Below, piece after piece: positions 25,037 to 34,425 of a DNA stretch of 64,000 bases. The position numbers and the translations under genes were made by a program. The notes beneath the pieces were generated by a model. That model was not told the DNA's origin and made no database searches. It worked only from the letters and a program-made list of their open reading frames with translations. Position 1 is the stretch's first letter, and every line of letters begins with the position of its first letter. This DNA comes from Saussurea involucrata (taxonomy: Eukaryota; Streptophyta; Magnoliopsida; Asterales; Asteraceae). The stretch covers positions 60,892,320-60,956,319 of the forward strand of contig CM066315.1 in the NCBI GenBank assembly GCA_033807775.1. Direction: 5' to 3'.

Positions 25037-25511
25037 TGTAGAAAATGATAAACTATATTTATTAACGATTCTGAGGATTGAGAAAAAACAAATTACAAAT
25101 CAAAACTCACTACATGACACACACACTCATATACTTACATATAAAATCTCACTACAAGATCACTCACACTCATGACCTTCAAGAGGTTTGAAGGTTGAAA
25201 GTATAAACCCTAAAACTAAACAAGAACGAGAGAGTGAAAGAGAATCAGAGAGAAAAACTCTCTAAAAAATAAAGCAAATTATTTGAATACCTAAACATCT
25301 CATTGTATATATAACAATTAGAAATTGTTCTTCAGTCCTCAAAAGTCCCTTATTTGTACCGCTACCCTCAGTGACTTTAACCATTGCAGCACCATCAAAG
25401 AGTTTCTCCCAATTGACACAATCAATCCTCGCATATAATACAAACATACAAATTATAAATAAATAAAATAACACATGTCAAGATTGGTACATATTATGTA
25501 TACTTTTAACA
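25037..25511 (-). repeat. Copia-2 5' LTR
   Basis: A 475-bp LTR (TGTAGAAAATG...TTTTAACA). It sits directly beside the minus-strand primer site gctctgatacca at 25025-25036 and is followed by the target copy AAACA. Only about 24 bp of Copia-2 leader survives between the primer site and the LARD-like insertion. Confidence 0.9.
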
Positions 25512-26476
25512 AAACATAAAAGGTGGATTTAAACAATAGGTCCAACTTTTGACCTGAAGCTCCCTTCTCATTATCTTAGACATAAAATACTTGGTCAAAA
25601 TTTAATTAACATAATTAAAAGAACCGATTTACGGGACCAAGCATGCTCTAATTTTAAAAATGACCCAATTTTAAAATGACGTGATACCGATCCAAAACCC
25701 AAAACACTCGGGCTTCTAGCCCAAAACAAAATAGTAAAATTGGGCCTCCATGACCCGACCCTTTAGGGCACAAGTCCAACACCCCAACGACCAAGTGACG
25801 GACAAACAGTCACAAAACGGTTGAAAAACAAAAACAACTAAGCCAATTGGTCGACCTCGGTGAACACAACCGATAGGCAACAACATTGGTCTGTTCAAGC
25901 AAGAAAACGGCGACGACCTGTCAAGAACAGCACCACCACCCATGGTCGTGATCTGGCTAGGTTTGGTCAGCCGCAGAGGGCCGACAACAACCTTTGCACG
26001 TTGACAAAAGATGACAGGGACGAGAGGGATCTTCCCTGTGACTAAAACGGTGACAACAAACGAGATCCGATCATAGCCGGAATCGTTGGAGTCACCTATA
26101 GCTTCCAATTGTCGGCAACATTGGTGGCAAAACAACCACCACCACCACCCATCTGCTGTGGGGCTAGACATGGAAGACTTAGATCGGCGACCAAATCAGT
26201 CCAAAAAACCGTGGCTCCGATCGACTCCACCGGCGTCGAAACAAACAGCGGCAAGCAACCGCGTGAATCCGGCAATGGCCGACGACAACAGTAAACGGCG
26301 CATCAACCGCAGAAATCCGGCGATGGCAGCAGGTGGTGAAATGGCTAGGAGAAGACGCCGCTTAGCGGCTGTCATTGTGATTGGGAAAGAAAAGGAAGGC
26401 AACGAGTAGGGTTGTTCAAAACCCTTTTTAGTGACAACAACTTTAAGAGCCACACGTAACCCCAAATTAGGATTAA
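25512..26476 (-). other. Copia-1 leader, middle part
   Basis: Continuation of the Copia-1 leader between Copia-2 and the Harbinger element. The stretch 25860-26410 is GC-richer, with cgg/ccg words and overlapping open frames on both strands (for example 25716-26171 minus, 26086-26409 plus). None shows a recognisable domain. Such frames are expected by chance in GC-rich leader DNA. Confidence 0.5.
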
Positions 26477-26684
26477 GGCCATCCGTAGCGGAGGCGGGTT
26501 AGGGCTCGGGCTGGCTACGGGTTCCAGCGGGAATGGATACGGGGGGGCTCGGGCTTTGGGGCGGAACCCGTTGTTACCCGATGGCTTTTAATTTTTTTTT
26601 TATTTTTTTTAAATAAATTCAAATATGAACGTTTGGCAACGGTTACTTTAAAAATAATTTATTTTATTTTTCAATTTAATCACA

Positions 26685-26697
26685 CTATATATATAAT
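26685..26697 (+). promoter_or_regulatory. TATA box of the Harbinger transposase gene
   Basis: The run ctatatatataatcc lies about 80 bp upstream of the ATG at 26775. A CT-rich leader (ctctcattctctcattctc) follows it, a layout repeated upstream of the second gene at 28472. Confidence 0.5.
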
Positions 26698-26774
26698 CCT
26701 AACCCATTTTATTTTTCACACAAAACAACTCTCTCATTCTCTCATTCTCTTCCATTCTCTATATTTTAAACAAT

Positions 26775-28073
26775 ATGGATTCGCCACAACCCGGTTCACC
26801 GACCGCATCATCATCATCCGTAGACACCGACGAGTTGTTGCATCTACAAAGGGAAATTTTTGTAGGCTTGGTTCGAGAGACTGCACAATTAATTTATGGT
26901 AGCACCGCCTCATCGTCAAGAAGAGAGAGGGCCGCGAACATAGAAAGAGGTCGAGTAGCTGCAAACGAGCGGCTTATGCGGGACTACTTTGGCAACAACC
27001 CGGTTTATACACCGGATATGTTTAGGCGGTGGTTCAGGATGAGGAGGCAGCTATTCGAACGAATAATTGAAGATTTACAAGGACAGTATTCATATTTTAC
27101 ACTTCGGTTGGACGCCAGTTACAAAAAAGGTTTTTCTCCGAAACAAAAGTGTACTTCCGCTATTCGGAAATTGGCGTATGGAGTAGCTGCTGACTCACTT
27201 GACGAGTACATCCGTATGGGAGAGAAAACGTCACGAGATTGTCTGCACAAATTTTGCACAGGTATTATTGAACTGTATGGTAAAAAATATTTACGCAAGC
27301 CTACTTTTATTGATATTCAGAAGTTGTACGCCGCGCATGAAGCTACACACGGATTTCCCGGCATGCTCGGAAGCATAGACTGTACTCATTGGGCGTGGGC
27401 AAATTGTCCGGTAGCATGGCGAGGTCAATTAATGAGAGGTGATCATGAGCAACCGACAATCATGCTAGAAGCAGTGGCCTCTCAAGATCTATGGATCTGG
27501 CACGCATACTTTGGTGTTGCCGGTTCCAATAACGACATCAATGTTCTCAATCAGTCGCCCATCTTCAACGATGTATATGATGGAAAAGCACCCGACTGCC
27601 CTTTTGAGGTGAATGGAGCCACCTACGAGCACATATATTATCTAGCGGATGGGATATATCCGGAATGGGCTACTTTCGTAAAATCATTTACGTGCCCACA
27701 TAACCCTAAACGACAAAGGTTCAAGTCCGCGCAAGAAGCGGCACGTAAAGATGTTGAACGAGCTTTTGGCGTGCTTAAACAACGTTGGCATATACTTCAT
27801 AACCCGGCATGCGGATGGGAACCGACAAGATTGGGAAACATTATGTACGCTTGTGTCATATTACACAATATGATACGCGAAGACGAAGACCATGCTATTT
27901 GTGGTGGCGATGAAAACGACATTTTCACGGATGATATCGAAACCCAAATCAGTGAGGAACAACGCGCGGCAAATGTTCGAGAAGTCAAAAACCGGGACAC
28001 TCATAATAACCTTCGGTCGGATTTGGTCGAACATATTTGGCGTATCCAAGTTCCCAACAATGACGACGAGTAG
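26775..28073 (+). CDS. PIF/Harbinger DDE transposase, intact
   Basis: A 432-residue protein, normal length for plant Harbinger transposases, with no stop or frameshift. A Ser/Thr-rich N-terminus is followed by a helical region with a helix-turn-helix-like part (about 120-165, SPKQKCTSAIRKLAYGVAAD). The DDE nuclease fold carries D202 (GSIDCTHWAW), D292 (LADGIYPEWATF) and E328 (DVERAFGVLKQRW), 35 residues apart for the last pair. AGSNNDINVL (250-259) is another family hallmark. It should cut and join the element ends at TWA targets, in the nucleus, together with the Myb-like partner at 28593-30116. The start is the first ATG after the TATA box and CT-rich leader. The intact frame in decayed surroundings suggests a recent arrival. 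Confidence 0.95.
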   Translation: MDSPQPGSPTASSSSVDTDELLHLQREIFVGLVRETAQLIYGSTASSSRRERAANIERGRVAANERLMRDYFGNNPVYTPDMFRRWFRMRRQLFERIIEDLQGQYSYFTLRLDASYKKGFSPKQKCTSAIRKLAYGVAADSLDEYIRMGEKTSRDCLHKFCTGIIELYGKKYLRKPTFIDIQKLYAAHEATHGFPGMLGSIDCTHWAWANCPVAWRGQLMRGDHEQPTIMLEAVASQDLWIWHAYFGVAGSNNDINVLNQSPIFNDVYDGKAPDCPFEVNGATYEHIYYLADGIYPEWATFVKSFTCPHNPKRQRFKSAQEAARKDVERAFGVLKQRWHILHNPACGWEPTRLGNIMYACVILHNMIREDEDHAICGGDENDIFTDDIETQISEEQRAANVREVKNRDTHNNLRSDLVEHIWRIQVPNNDDE

Positions 28074-28471
28074 ATTTTTAAATTTATTTTGTAATTTTTA
28101 TTTTTAATGAATGATATGAATTTTTATTTTTATTATTTATCTTATTTTTATTTATTAAAAATTATATAAATATTTTTATTTTGTTAAATAATTAAATGTA
28201 TAAATAAAAAAATTAAAAAAATGAGGTGGCAAGAGGGTTTGAGGGTATGGGTACTCCACTTTAGGGTAAGACTTACCGCATCGGCCCCTTGGGTTCGATG
28301 GGGTTGGGGTGGGATGGAATTGAACACCATCGCTGCCCTTTGGGTTGGCGTGGGATGGAGCCCTCCCGGGTTGGGCAACCCAGCTCGGGTTGGGTGTTTT
28401 CAAATTTTTTTTTTCAAATAAATCCGTTGAAATATGAACGTTGGGTTTGATTTTTTTTTATTATTTCTATC

Positions 28472-28480
28472 CTATAAATA
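28472..28480 (+). promoter_or_regulatory. TATA box of the Harbinger Myb-like gene
   Basis: ctataaata lies about 115 bp upstream of the ATG at 28593, followed by a CT-rich leader with ttcacacaaacaaa. The segment from aaatatgaacgttgg (28430) to the ATG is a diverged copy of 26622-26774 ahead of the transposase gene. Confidence 0.55.
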
Positions 28481-28592
28481 CTAATATTAACCTACTTATT
28501 TTTTCACACAAACAAATTTACTCTCAATCTCTCCCATCTTCCCCACTTCATTCTACTCTCTCAATATTATTTCTTTCTTCAAAAAAATCATA

Positions 28593-30116
28593 ATGGATAA
28601 AGAAACACAAGGGTTCACAACACCACGACGAGGTTCCAAATCGCGAGGCACGAGCTCGCAACCGTCCCCGACGGAAAATATTTTCAATCTTACACCACCA
28701 CCATCAACCTACCATGGAAACATACAACAATACCCTATGTATTCACCCAACACCCTCCCGGTTGGGTTCCAACAATTTCATTCGGGTGGATTCGTCCAAT
28801 TTAATTCGGGTGGATTCCAACAAGTTAATCAAGGCGGCTTTCAACCATTTATGCAAGGTGGCTTTCCACAATATAATCAAGGTGGGCAATTCCAACAACT
28901 ACTACAACAAGAAACATATTCGGAGGACGTTGAGGTCGAAGAAACGGTTCCCGAAACCCCACCCGATTTGGTTCCCGAAACACAAGGGAAAAAGAAATTT
29001 GCAAATAGAACGAAAGCGGTTTCGTGGACTTCCGAAGAAGAGGTTTTGTTGGCACGTGCATGGCTTCACGTCTCCGAAGATAGCATCGTTGGAAACGCAC
29101 AAAAAGCGGGTATATATATTTATTAATGTATTTATCTTTATTATATATACGTATTCACATATATATATATTTATTAATGTGTTTATCTTTATTATATATA
29201 CGTATTCATATATATATATATATTTATTAATGTGTTTATCTTTATTATATATACGTATTCATATATATATATATATATATATTTATTAATGTGTTTATCT
29301 TTATTATATATACGTATTCATATATATATATTTATTTTTGTAGGACAATTTTGGGGAAAAATACTCGATTATTTCAACTCAAGTCGCCAACATCAACGCA
29401 ATAAAGACCAAGTACAATCCAAATGGGGTGACATGAACAAAAAAATGATGAAGTTTAACGGGATCTACAATAATCTAAGAGCCCAATATAAATCCGGATG
29501 GGGTGACGCGGACTTCATGGAGAGGGCACACACGATGTATCGGGCAGATAATAACCAAAAGCCTTTCTCCCACGAGACGGCTTGGAGAATTGTGAAAGAC
29601 CACCCTAAGTGGAAGATCGTACATTCCATGGACGATAACCCGAGGCCCTCAAAACGGAGCAAGTCCACGTCGGATTCAAACCCAAACACGACGTCTTCTG
29701 ACGCACGTGTTCGGTTCAACCTTAATGAAGAAAGCCACGAGGAGGAGGATGTCTTCGTACAAGAACCGACACGACCGACGGGGAGAGATAAAGGTAAACG
29801 TGTCGCGTCATCCTCCACAAAGACGGCGGAAAAGGACGAGGCGTTGAAGAATCTTATGGCGTATGTCGAGAATATAAACGTTGCAAATAAAAAAATACTA
29901 ACCGTGGAGGAGGAAATGTTGAAAACCGCGAGGGACAAAGCCGAGGCGACAAAGACAAAAGCGGAAGTGGCAAAGACTAAAGCGGAAGCTTTGAAACAAA
30001 GAGAAATGCGGAAAGATCTCAAGTTTTACATCAAACCACATGATCATCTAACGGGTAACGAGTTAAATGCGGTTTTAGCCCACAAAGAGTTGCTTCGACA
30101 ACTATATGGTTGGTGA
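28593..30116 (+). CDS. Harbinger Myb/trihelix-like accessory protein, two exons
   Basis: Exon 1 is 28593-29109 and exon 2 is 29344-30116, joined over a 234-bp GT...AG intron, giving 429 residues. The N-terminal part (about 30-110) is Gln/Gly/Phe-rich with repeated GGFQ-type motifs. A Myb/SANT-like helix bundle starts at WTSEEEVLLARAWLH and runs across the splice (GQFWGKILDYFN) to KWGDMN and FSHETAWRIVKDHPKW, similar to NAM-associated and trihelix domains. A low-complexity acidic or Ser region and a long charged coiled coil (AEATKTKAEVAKTKAEALK) follow. In this superfamily such a protein binds subterminal DNA and carries the transposase into the nucleus. The splice is inferred from frame and domain continuity. 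Confidence 0.88.
29110..29343 (+). repeat. Intron of the Myb-like gene, filled by a minisatellite
   Basis: Donor gcgg|gtatat at 29110, acceptor tttttgtag at 29343. The interior is about four units of roughly 55 bp containing tttattaatgtgtttatctt then tattatatatacgtattca, joined by (TA)n of varying length. The repeats keep the frame open by chance, so long spurious frames span the intron. Confidence 0.8.
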
Positions 30117-30695
30117 AATTTGTAGTTTTTTAATTTGAAATTATGTATTTTTTTATGTTTTTAATTTGGTTATGTAAGGTTAAAATTGTAGTTTCAATTT
30201 ATGAAATATTTTATTAATTGTTTTATCTTATATTAAATTATAAATTATTTATAAATTTTAAATTATTTAAATTAATATACTTGTAACAAAAATAAAAATA
30301 AAAATAAATAAAAGATGGGATGGTGGTGTGGGATGGATGTGGGGGTTTGTGGGTTAGAATGGGTTGGAAGGGAAAAATGATGTGGCGCTGATGTGGCAGT
30401 GAAAAAGTGTGAGTTAGAATGGGATGGATGCGGATGGTCTAAGGAGAGGGTAAGGAGAAAAGCTGATGTGGCGTTGAGGTGGCAAGAGGGTTTGAGGGTA
30501 TGGGTACGGATGGCCTAAGTCAATTCCCTTTTTTTTTAAAATGTTTAACATAATTAAAAAAAACTTTTAAGCTTTTGATTTCTTACATGCTTTCAACATG
30601 AGGCTCAAATACAAATCTAAACTTAATTTAAAATTTGCCATATAATTTGTTGTTCAACTTTTAATTAAATAATATCAAAGTGGCTCTGATACCAC

Positions 30696-31402
30696 TGTTG
30701 GGTTTTACTTGAGATTTGTAATCGATAAACACAGCGGAAGTAAAATAATTTGGTTACAAAATTATAGAAAGCTTTTCTAATGGATTAAAACCCAATCGGA
30801 TCCAATGAAGTATTTAACTAAATAATCACACACCATAGGGTGTTTAGAATTGTATCTTTTGGGATATGTTGTGGTTGAACGATCGGGGCACTAAGAAATA
30901 AACGCAGATTTCCTCTAACGGTATCCACACACGAACACGCGAATTCCACCGAGTGCTAGCCTAAAAGAACCCTTAATTCTAAATATGTGTATGTGTATAT
31001 TCGGATTCTGAGAATCGAATTGGTCGTCTGAAAACAAATGACCTGACATTCTATTTATATTGACAGTAAATAAGATTTATGTCTATCTGTAATTATTTAT
31101 TTGAATTCAAATCATTTGAATTCGAATAATTATCTGGATAATTATCTCAATATTTATCTAAATAATAATTATAATTATCTAAAAGATAATTATTCATATT
31201 TACAGATAGAACCCTGTAATTATCATAATTACATTTTACACATATTATTTAGTTATTCTTTCAAGAATAACTATTTAACTGTCAAACATGACTTTAACGG
31301 GTTTCTTTCTAATGGAAGTAAACGTGTTATTTATGTGCGACCCTTTAGGTTTACATACTCATTGGTAACATTTCTGTGTGACACGTGTCGTGGACATATA
31401 GT

Positions 31403-31406
<4 letters not shown>
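30696..31406 (-). repeat. Copia-1 5' LTR
   Basis: Begins TGTTGGGTTTTAC next to the primer binding site (30683-30694) and ends gtaaca at the edge of a (TA)n tract. Compared with 3674-4572 it lacks the SINE and the last cctaca; its own terminus was probably eroded by the microsatellite. Confidence 0.8.

Positions 31407-31460
<54 letters not shown>
31406..31460. repeat. (TA)n microsatellite
   Basis: About 27 uninterrupted TA units between the Copia-1 LTR end and the PP2C exon. It probably lies in the intron just upstream of that exon. Confidence 0.9.
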
Positions 31461-31462
<2 letters not shown>

Positions 31463-31523
31463 CAACATGCTTGTATATCTTTAAAAGAGAGAGATTTAAT
31501 TGTTGATGTTTGTGTACAAACAG

Positions 31524-31819
31524 GAGACAGGCTTCTAAAACAGTGGGTAACATCTGAACCGGAAATCTCCATAACTAGACGAGAAGTAGGAGACCAATGT
31601 TTGATAGTAGGTAGTGATGGATTATGGGACATTTTGTCGAGCGAATTGGTATGCAAGATAGTTCACGACTGTCTTGTAGAAAATGAGCAGCGCCTAGAGC
31701 CTCGGATTAAAGCAAATGAAGGGGCAACAAGATGCGATTCAACGTTGCTGGTACGTCTTGCTTTGGGGCGTAGGAGTACCAACAACATTAGCGTCATAGT
31801 TATTGATTTAAAGAACTGA
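31524..31819 (+). pseudogene. PP2C protein phosphatase, last exon only
   Basis: After a splice-acceptor-like tgtacaaacag the frame reads GDRLLKQWVTSEPEI, then CLIVGSDGLWDILSSELV, then LVRLALGRRSTNNISVIVID and a stop (31817-31819). This is the C-terminal third of a PP2C-type Ser/Thr phosphatase; GSDGLWD carries one of the metal-binding aspartates. The final motif, usually DNIS, reads NNIS here, which would cost a metal ligand. No upstream exon occurs between 1 and 3673, so the rest is beyond the window or lost. The Copia-1 nest sits in what would be the preceding intron. It is either the end of a host gene with a giant intron or an orphan fragment. Confidence 0.75.
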
Positions 31820-32152
31820 AATTGGCTACTAGTGTACAAAAAGAACTTTAGGGAAATGAGAATGATGCGCAAATATTAACTTTTTCTTAGTCTTATTTAT
31901 TCATTAATTTCTTCTTTTAGAACCTTAACCAAAAAATTGCGTTTTATTAGGTATTTTAAAGTGTACATGTCTTTACAATCTTACATTTTATTCGGTGTTT
32001 TATAGTGTCTCTGTGTTTCCCGTATATATATTTGTTGTATATATATATACATACACACACACACATAGGGGTTGGGTTTAGTTGAGGTTAACGTGAGAAG
32101 TAGTTATTAACTGTCGGATGAGAATTGAACGTATATTAGGATGAGATGCACC

Positions 32153-33307
32153 CAGGGGCGGAGCCAGGAATTTTGCCAAGGGTGGTCCTCTTTAATAAAC
32201 AAAATATAGATGTACGATAATACGATGATATCATATTCATGCCAAATTTCGATCAAAAAGTAAACATACATTTTCAAACGCCGTAACACTAACCTTTACA
32301 AATTCAACAATAAATTCGACGCATTTTCATTTTCTGAAACATATCAATGATATCTTCATTCTCAACGTCTGCAAATACATCCTTTTCAATATAAGCTACC
32401 ATGTTATCGTTCATCCATTGATCTCCCATTCTATTGCACAACCTGTTTGTTTTTTACGATATGCATAGCAGAAAATGCCCTCTCAATTGTTGCAGTTGCA
32501 ACCGGTAATGCTAATTTGTGCCAACTGTTGTCAAATATAGAAATACTCAATGTCTGAATAAACAATAATCAAATTTCTATTTCTCATAAATCATAATCAA
32601 ATTTCTATTAACTATCAATACAAATCCACATTATGAATACAATTTCACAATTACACAATTTCACAGTGAAAGTGAAATACAATTTCACAATCTCACAGTG
32701 AAACTATCAATACAATTTCACATTCTGAATACAATTTCTGAATACAACTATCAATAAACATTCTTATTTCTGAGCAAAGTAAGACATTCTGAATACAATT
32801 TCACAATTTCACAGTGAGTGAAACTGTGAAAGTGGCTCTAGAAATAAGAAACTAAAAATCAATACAAAACATATTGTATTTCACTATTTCTTATACACAA
32901 CTACTGAACTACACAGTACAAAACGTCAAAACAGAATGTGAAATTGTGAAAATTGAAACCCTAGGCTAGAAATAAGAAACTCACAACAACCATGATTTTG
33001 ATTTTTGAGTTGATGATCAATGATCGATCACTGATCATAAACAAAGCCAACGCCAAGAAGAGAGAATCGAGAGTCGACTGTCAAGAAGCGAGAATCCAGA
33101 AGCGAAGTTGAGATGCGAGAATTCTGAATTTCTAATCGAAGTCTAATTGTCTGAAGTCGTCTGGGTCTCTGGGAGCCGTTTACAAACTTTGGTTTGGGCT
33201 GGAAGCATATTAAAGGAATGGATTTGGGTTTTAAATTTTTTTTAAAAAAATATGAAAGTTGAGGGTGGGCCATTGCTAATTCTGGGCCAAGCCCAGCTCC
33301 GCCCTTG
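32153..33307 (-). mobile_element. hAT-type transposon, internally deleted
   Basis: Ends CAGGGGCGGAGCCAGG (left) and its near mirror ending ctccgcccttg (right), with an 8-bp target duplication GATGCACC at 32145-32152 and 33308-33315. Both are standard for hAT elements. The minus strand retains a piece of transposase C-terminus (32300-32515). The rest (32590-32980) is AT-rich with repeated gaatacaatttcacaat words. It is not autonomous. Confidence 0.88.
32300..32515 (-). pseudogene. hAT transposase C-terminal dimerisation remnant
   Basis: Minus-strand reading gives LPVATATIERAFSAMHIVKN, then after a stop and frame change MGDQWMNDNMVAYIEKDVF and FQKMKMRR. This matches the hAT dimerisation domain, where ATxERxFSAM is the hallmark. 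Only about 70 residues remain and the frame is broken. Confidence 0.75.
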
Positions 33308-33447
33308 GATGCACCGAGATAAGATGCGTCAAGATGCACCAGATCAATTCTGTTCCAAACCGCAATTTATGGGAGGACATTTGATTAAAAGTGAACAACG
33401 GTTCAGATCCACTTCTCACGTTAACCTCAACTTCTATCCTTTGCCTA

Positions 33448-33479
<32 letters not shown>

Positions 33480-33488
33480 CACATATTG

Positions 33489-34121
33489 TTAGGAAAGGTT
33501 ATGCCACACAAACAAGGCTAACAAATGATTTATATGGTCCTTGACTTGTAGAAATCCAAGAACACAATAAACCCAACAACAAATGTTGATAAGAATGATC
33601 TAGATGTTGCACAATATTCTTTATGAAAATAGACAAACCACGATATAACAAAATATGTTATTATCTACGAATATAGAAAATTCATAAACAAGTAACACAA
33701 GAATTTAATTTGGTTCCACTATCGGTATGATAATATACGTACATCAAATAGTGCAAAAATTTATTCAAGGAAAATTACAAAATACTTGACAAGGATTTTC
33801 AGATCCATGCTTAACTAGCAGATCTTCAAGAACATCAAGAAAATCAGGAACACTTTCTTAACCTCACATATACTATGTATATTGAAAGGATATACTAGAG
33901 AAAGTATTATGATGTTGTAACTAGAGAAACTCAAAATTGGTGGTGATCAAAATGTTGGAGTTCAAAGGTGACCAAGTTGGTTTTAATATGCATCCCTAAA
34001 ATGTTAAAATTTATGGGGTCGCTTCTGTAATTGGATAACGAGCACCGAAAACCGTCTTTAATACTAGTTTGTTATCCTGTGTAGTATCAATAATGTAATA
34101 CATTTTATATTACAATATACA
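33489..34121 (-). repeat. Possible solo LTR
   Basis: The segment starts TGTTAGGAAAGG and near its right end has attacaatataca, so TG...CA termini are possible. No internal genes are present and no partner LTR occurs in the window. On the minus strand a TATA-like accatataaatc lies near 33530. The target duplication is unclear because the right flank is (TA)n. Confidence 0.4.
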
Positions 34122-34133
34122 TATATATATATA

Positions 34134-34386
34134 TAGAGAGAGAGAGAGAGTTGGGTTCAGGTGAGATCAACCTGTTTTCTTTTCGTGAGACCATGAGACC
34201 AAGAAATTAACACTAAACCTTCACAGTGATTCATTGTGAAGATAAGAAAAACAGCAAACCTTTACAGCAAAAACACTATGAAGGTTTACCATCACATACC
34301 TTCACAATCTTTTGCTGTGAAGGTTTAGTGTTAATTTTTTGGTCTCACGGTCTCACGAAAATAGTCTGGTCTCACATAATCTCAAT

Positions 34387-34413
<27 letters not shown>
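34134..34413. mobile_element. Foldback MITE (family alpha), copy A
   Basis: The left arm ttgggttcaggtgagatcaa continues through gaccatgagaccaagaaatt and aacactaaaccttcacag. It is mirrored by ggtttagtgttaattttttg and ggtctcacggtctcacg at the right. The palindrome extends into (GA)n at the left and (CT)n at the right, then (TA)n on both sides. No coding potential. Confidence 0.8.

Positions 34414-34425
<12 letters not shown>

Larger units (their letters stand above)
11175..25511 (-). mobile_element. Copia-2: LTR element retaining only the RT/RNase H tail
   Basis: LTRs lie at 11175-11635 and 25037-25511, flanked by the target duplication AAACA (11170-11174 and 25512-25516). The primer binding site is at 25025-25036 and the minus-strand purine tract caagattgagggtggg at 11636-11651. 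Inside are an RT/RNase H remnant at 11636-12305, about 4.7 kb of non-coding DNA (12306-16989) and the nested LARD-like element. Gag, protease and integrase are missing. LTRs differ by about five or six substitutions, a 15-bp indel and one A-run base, by eye. Confidence 0.9.
26477..30515 (+). mobile_element. PIF/Harbinger DNA transposon, apparently complete
   Basis: The ends GGCCATCCGTA (26477-26487) and TACGGATGGCC (30505-30515) are perfect 11-bp terminal inverted repeats. The flanking target duplication is TAA (26474-26476 and 30516-30518), the TWA type known for PIF/Harbinger. Inside are two genes in the same direction: an intact DDE transposase and a Myb/trihelix-like partner, the two-protein set of this superfamily. 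Each has its own TATA box. It is inserted in the leader of Copia-1. A terminal-like repeat inside at 28223-28254 suggests a fused or duplicated structure. Confidence 0.93.
3674..31406 (-). mobile_element. Copia-1: degenerate Ty1/copia element hosting the first nest
   Basis: Related LTRs lie at 3674-4572 and 30696-31406. The primer binding site (minus TGGTATCAGAGC) is at 30683-30694, so the element reads right to left. After subtracting the nested insertions about 8 kb remains: leader, gag (9692 down to 7560), decayed protease/integrase/RT/RNase H (about 7560 to 5580), a 3' non-coding part, a purine tract (minus gtgggagat) and the 3' LTR. By-eye LTR divergence is about 4 percent plus indels. 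It sits in TA-repeat DNA, so its target duplication cannot be resolved. Confidence 0.8.
32068..33445. mobile_element. MITE (family beta) split by a hAT element
   Basis: The left end ggggttgggtttagttgagg then ttaacgtgagaagt (32068-32103) is mirrored at the right by acttctcacgttaacctcaa (about 33413-33432). Removing the hAT insert (32153-33307) and one GATGCACC leaves an element of about 215 bp. A related copy is at 37706-37905. The right flank continues into (CT)n(TA)n. Confidence 0.7.

Noticed and set aside
25716..26409. Overlapping open frames of 60-150 codons on both strands in a GC-rich patch
   Set aside because: No domain, they overlap in several frames at once, and they lie within the Copia-1 leader; expected from base composition.
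28714..29289. 191-codon plus-strand frame overlapping the Harbinger partner gene
   Set aside because: It is a shifted reading of exon 1 that continues through the intron minisatellite; the exon 1 frame carries the Myb-like domain instead.
29232..29343. N-terminal extension of exon 2 rich in Tyr and Ile
   Set aside because: It is translation of the (TA)n-rich intron; the acceptor at 29343 and domain continuity place the true exon start at 29344.
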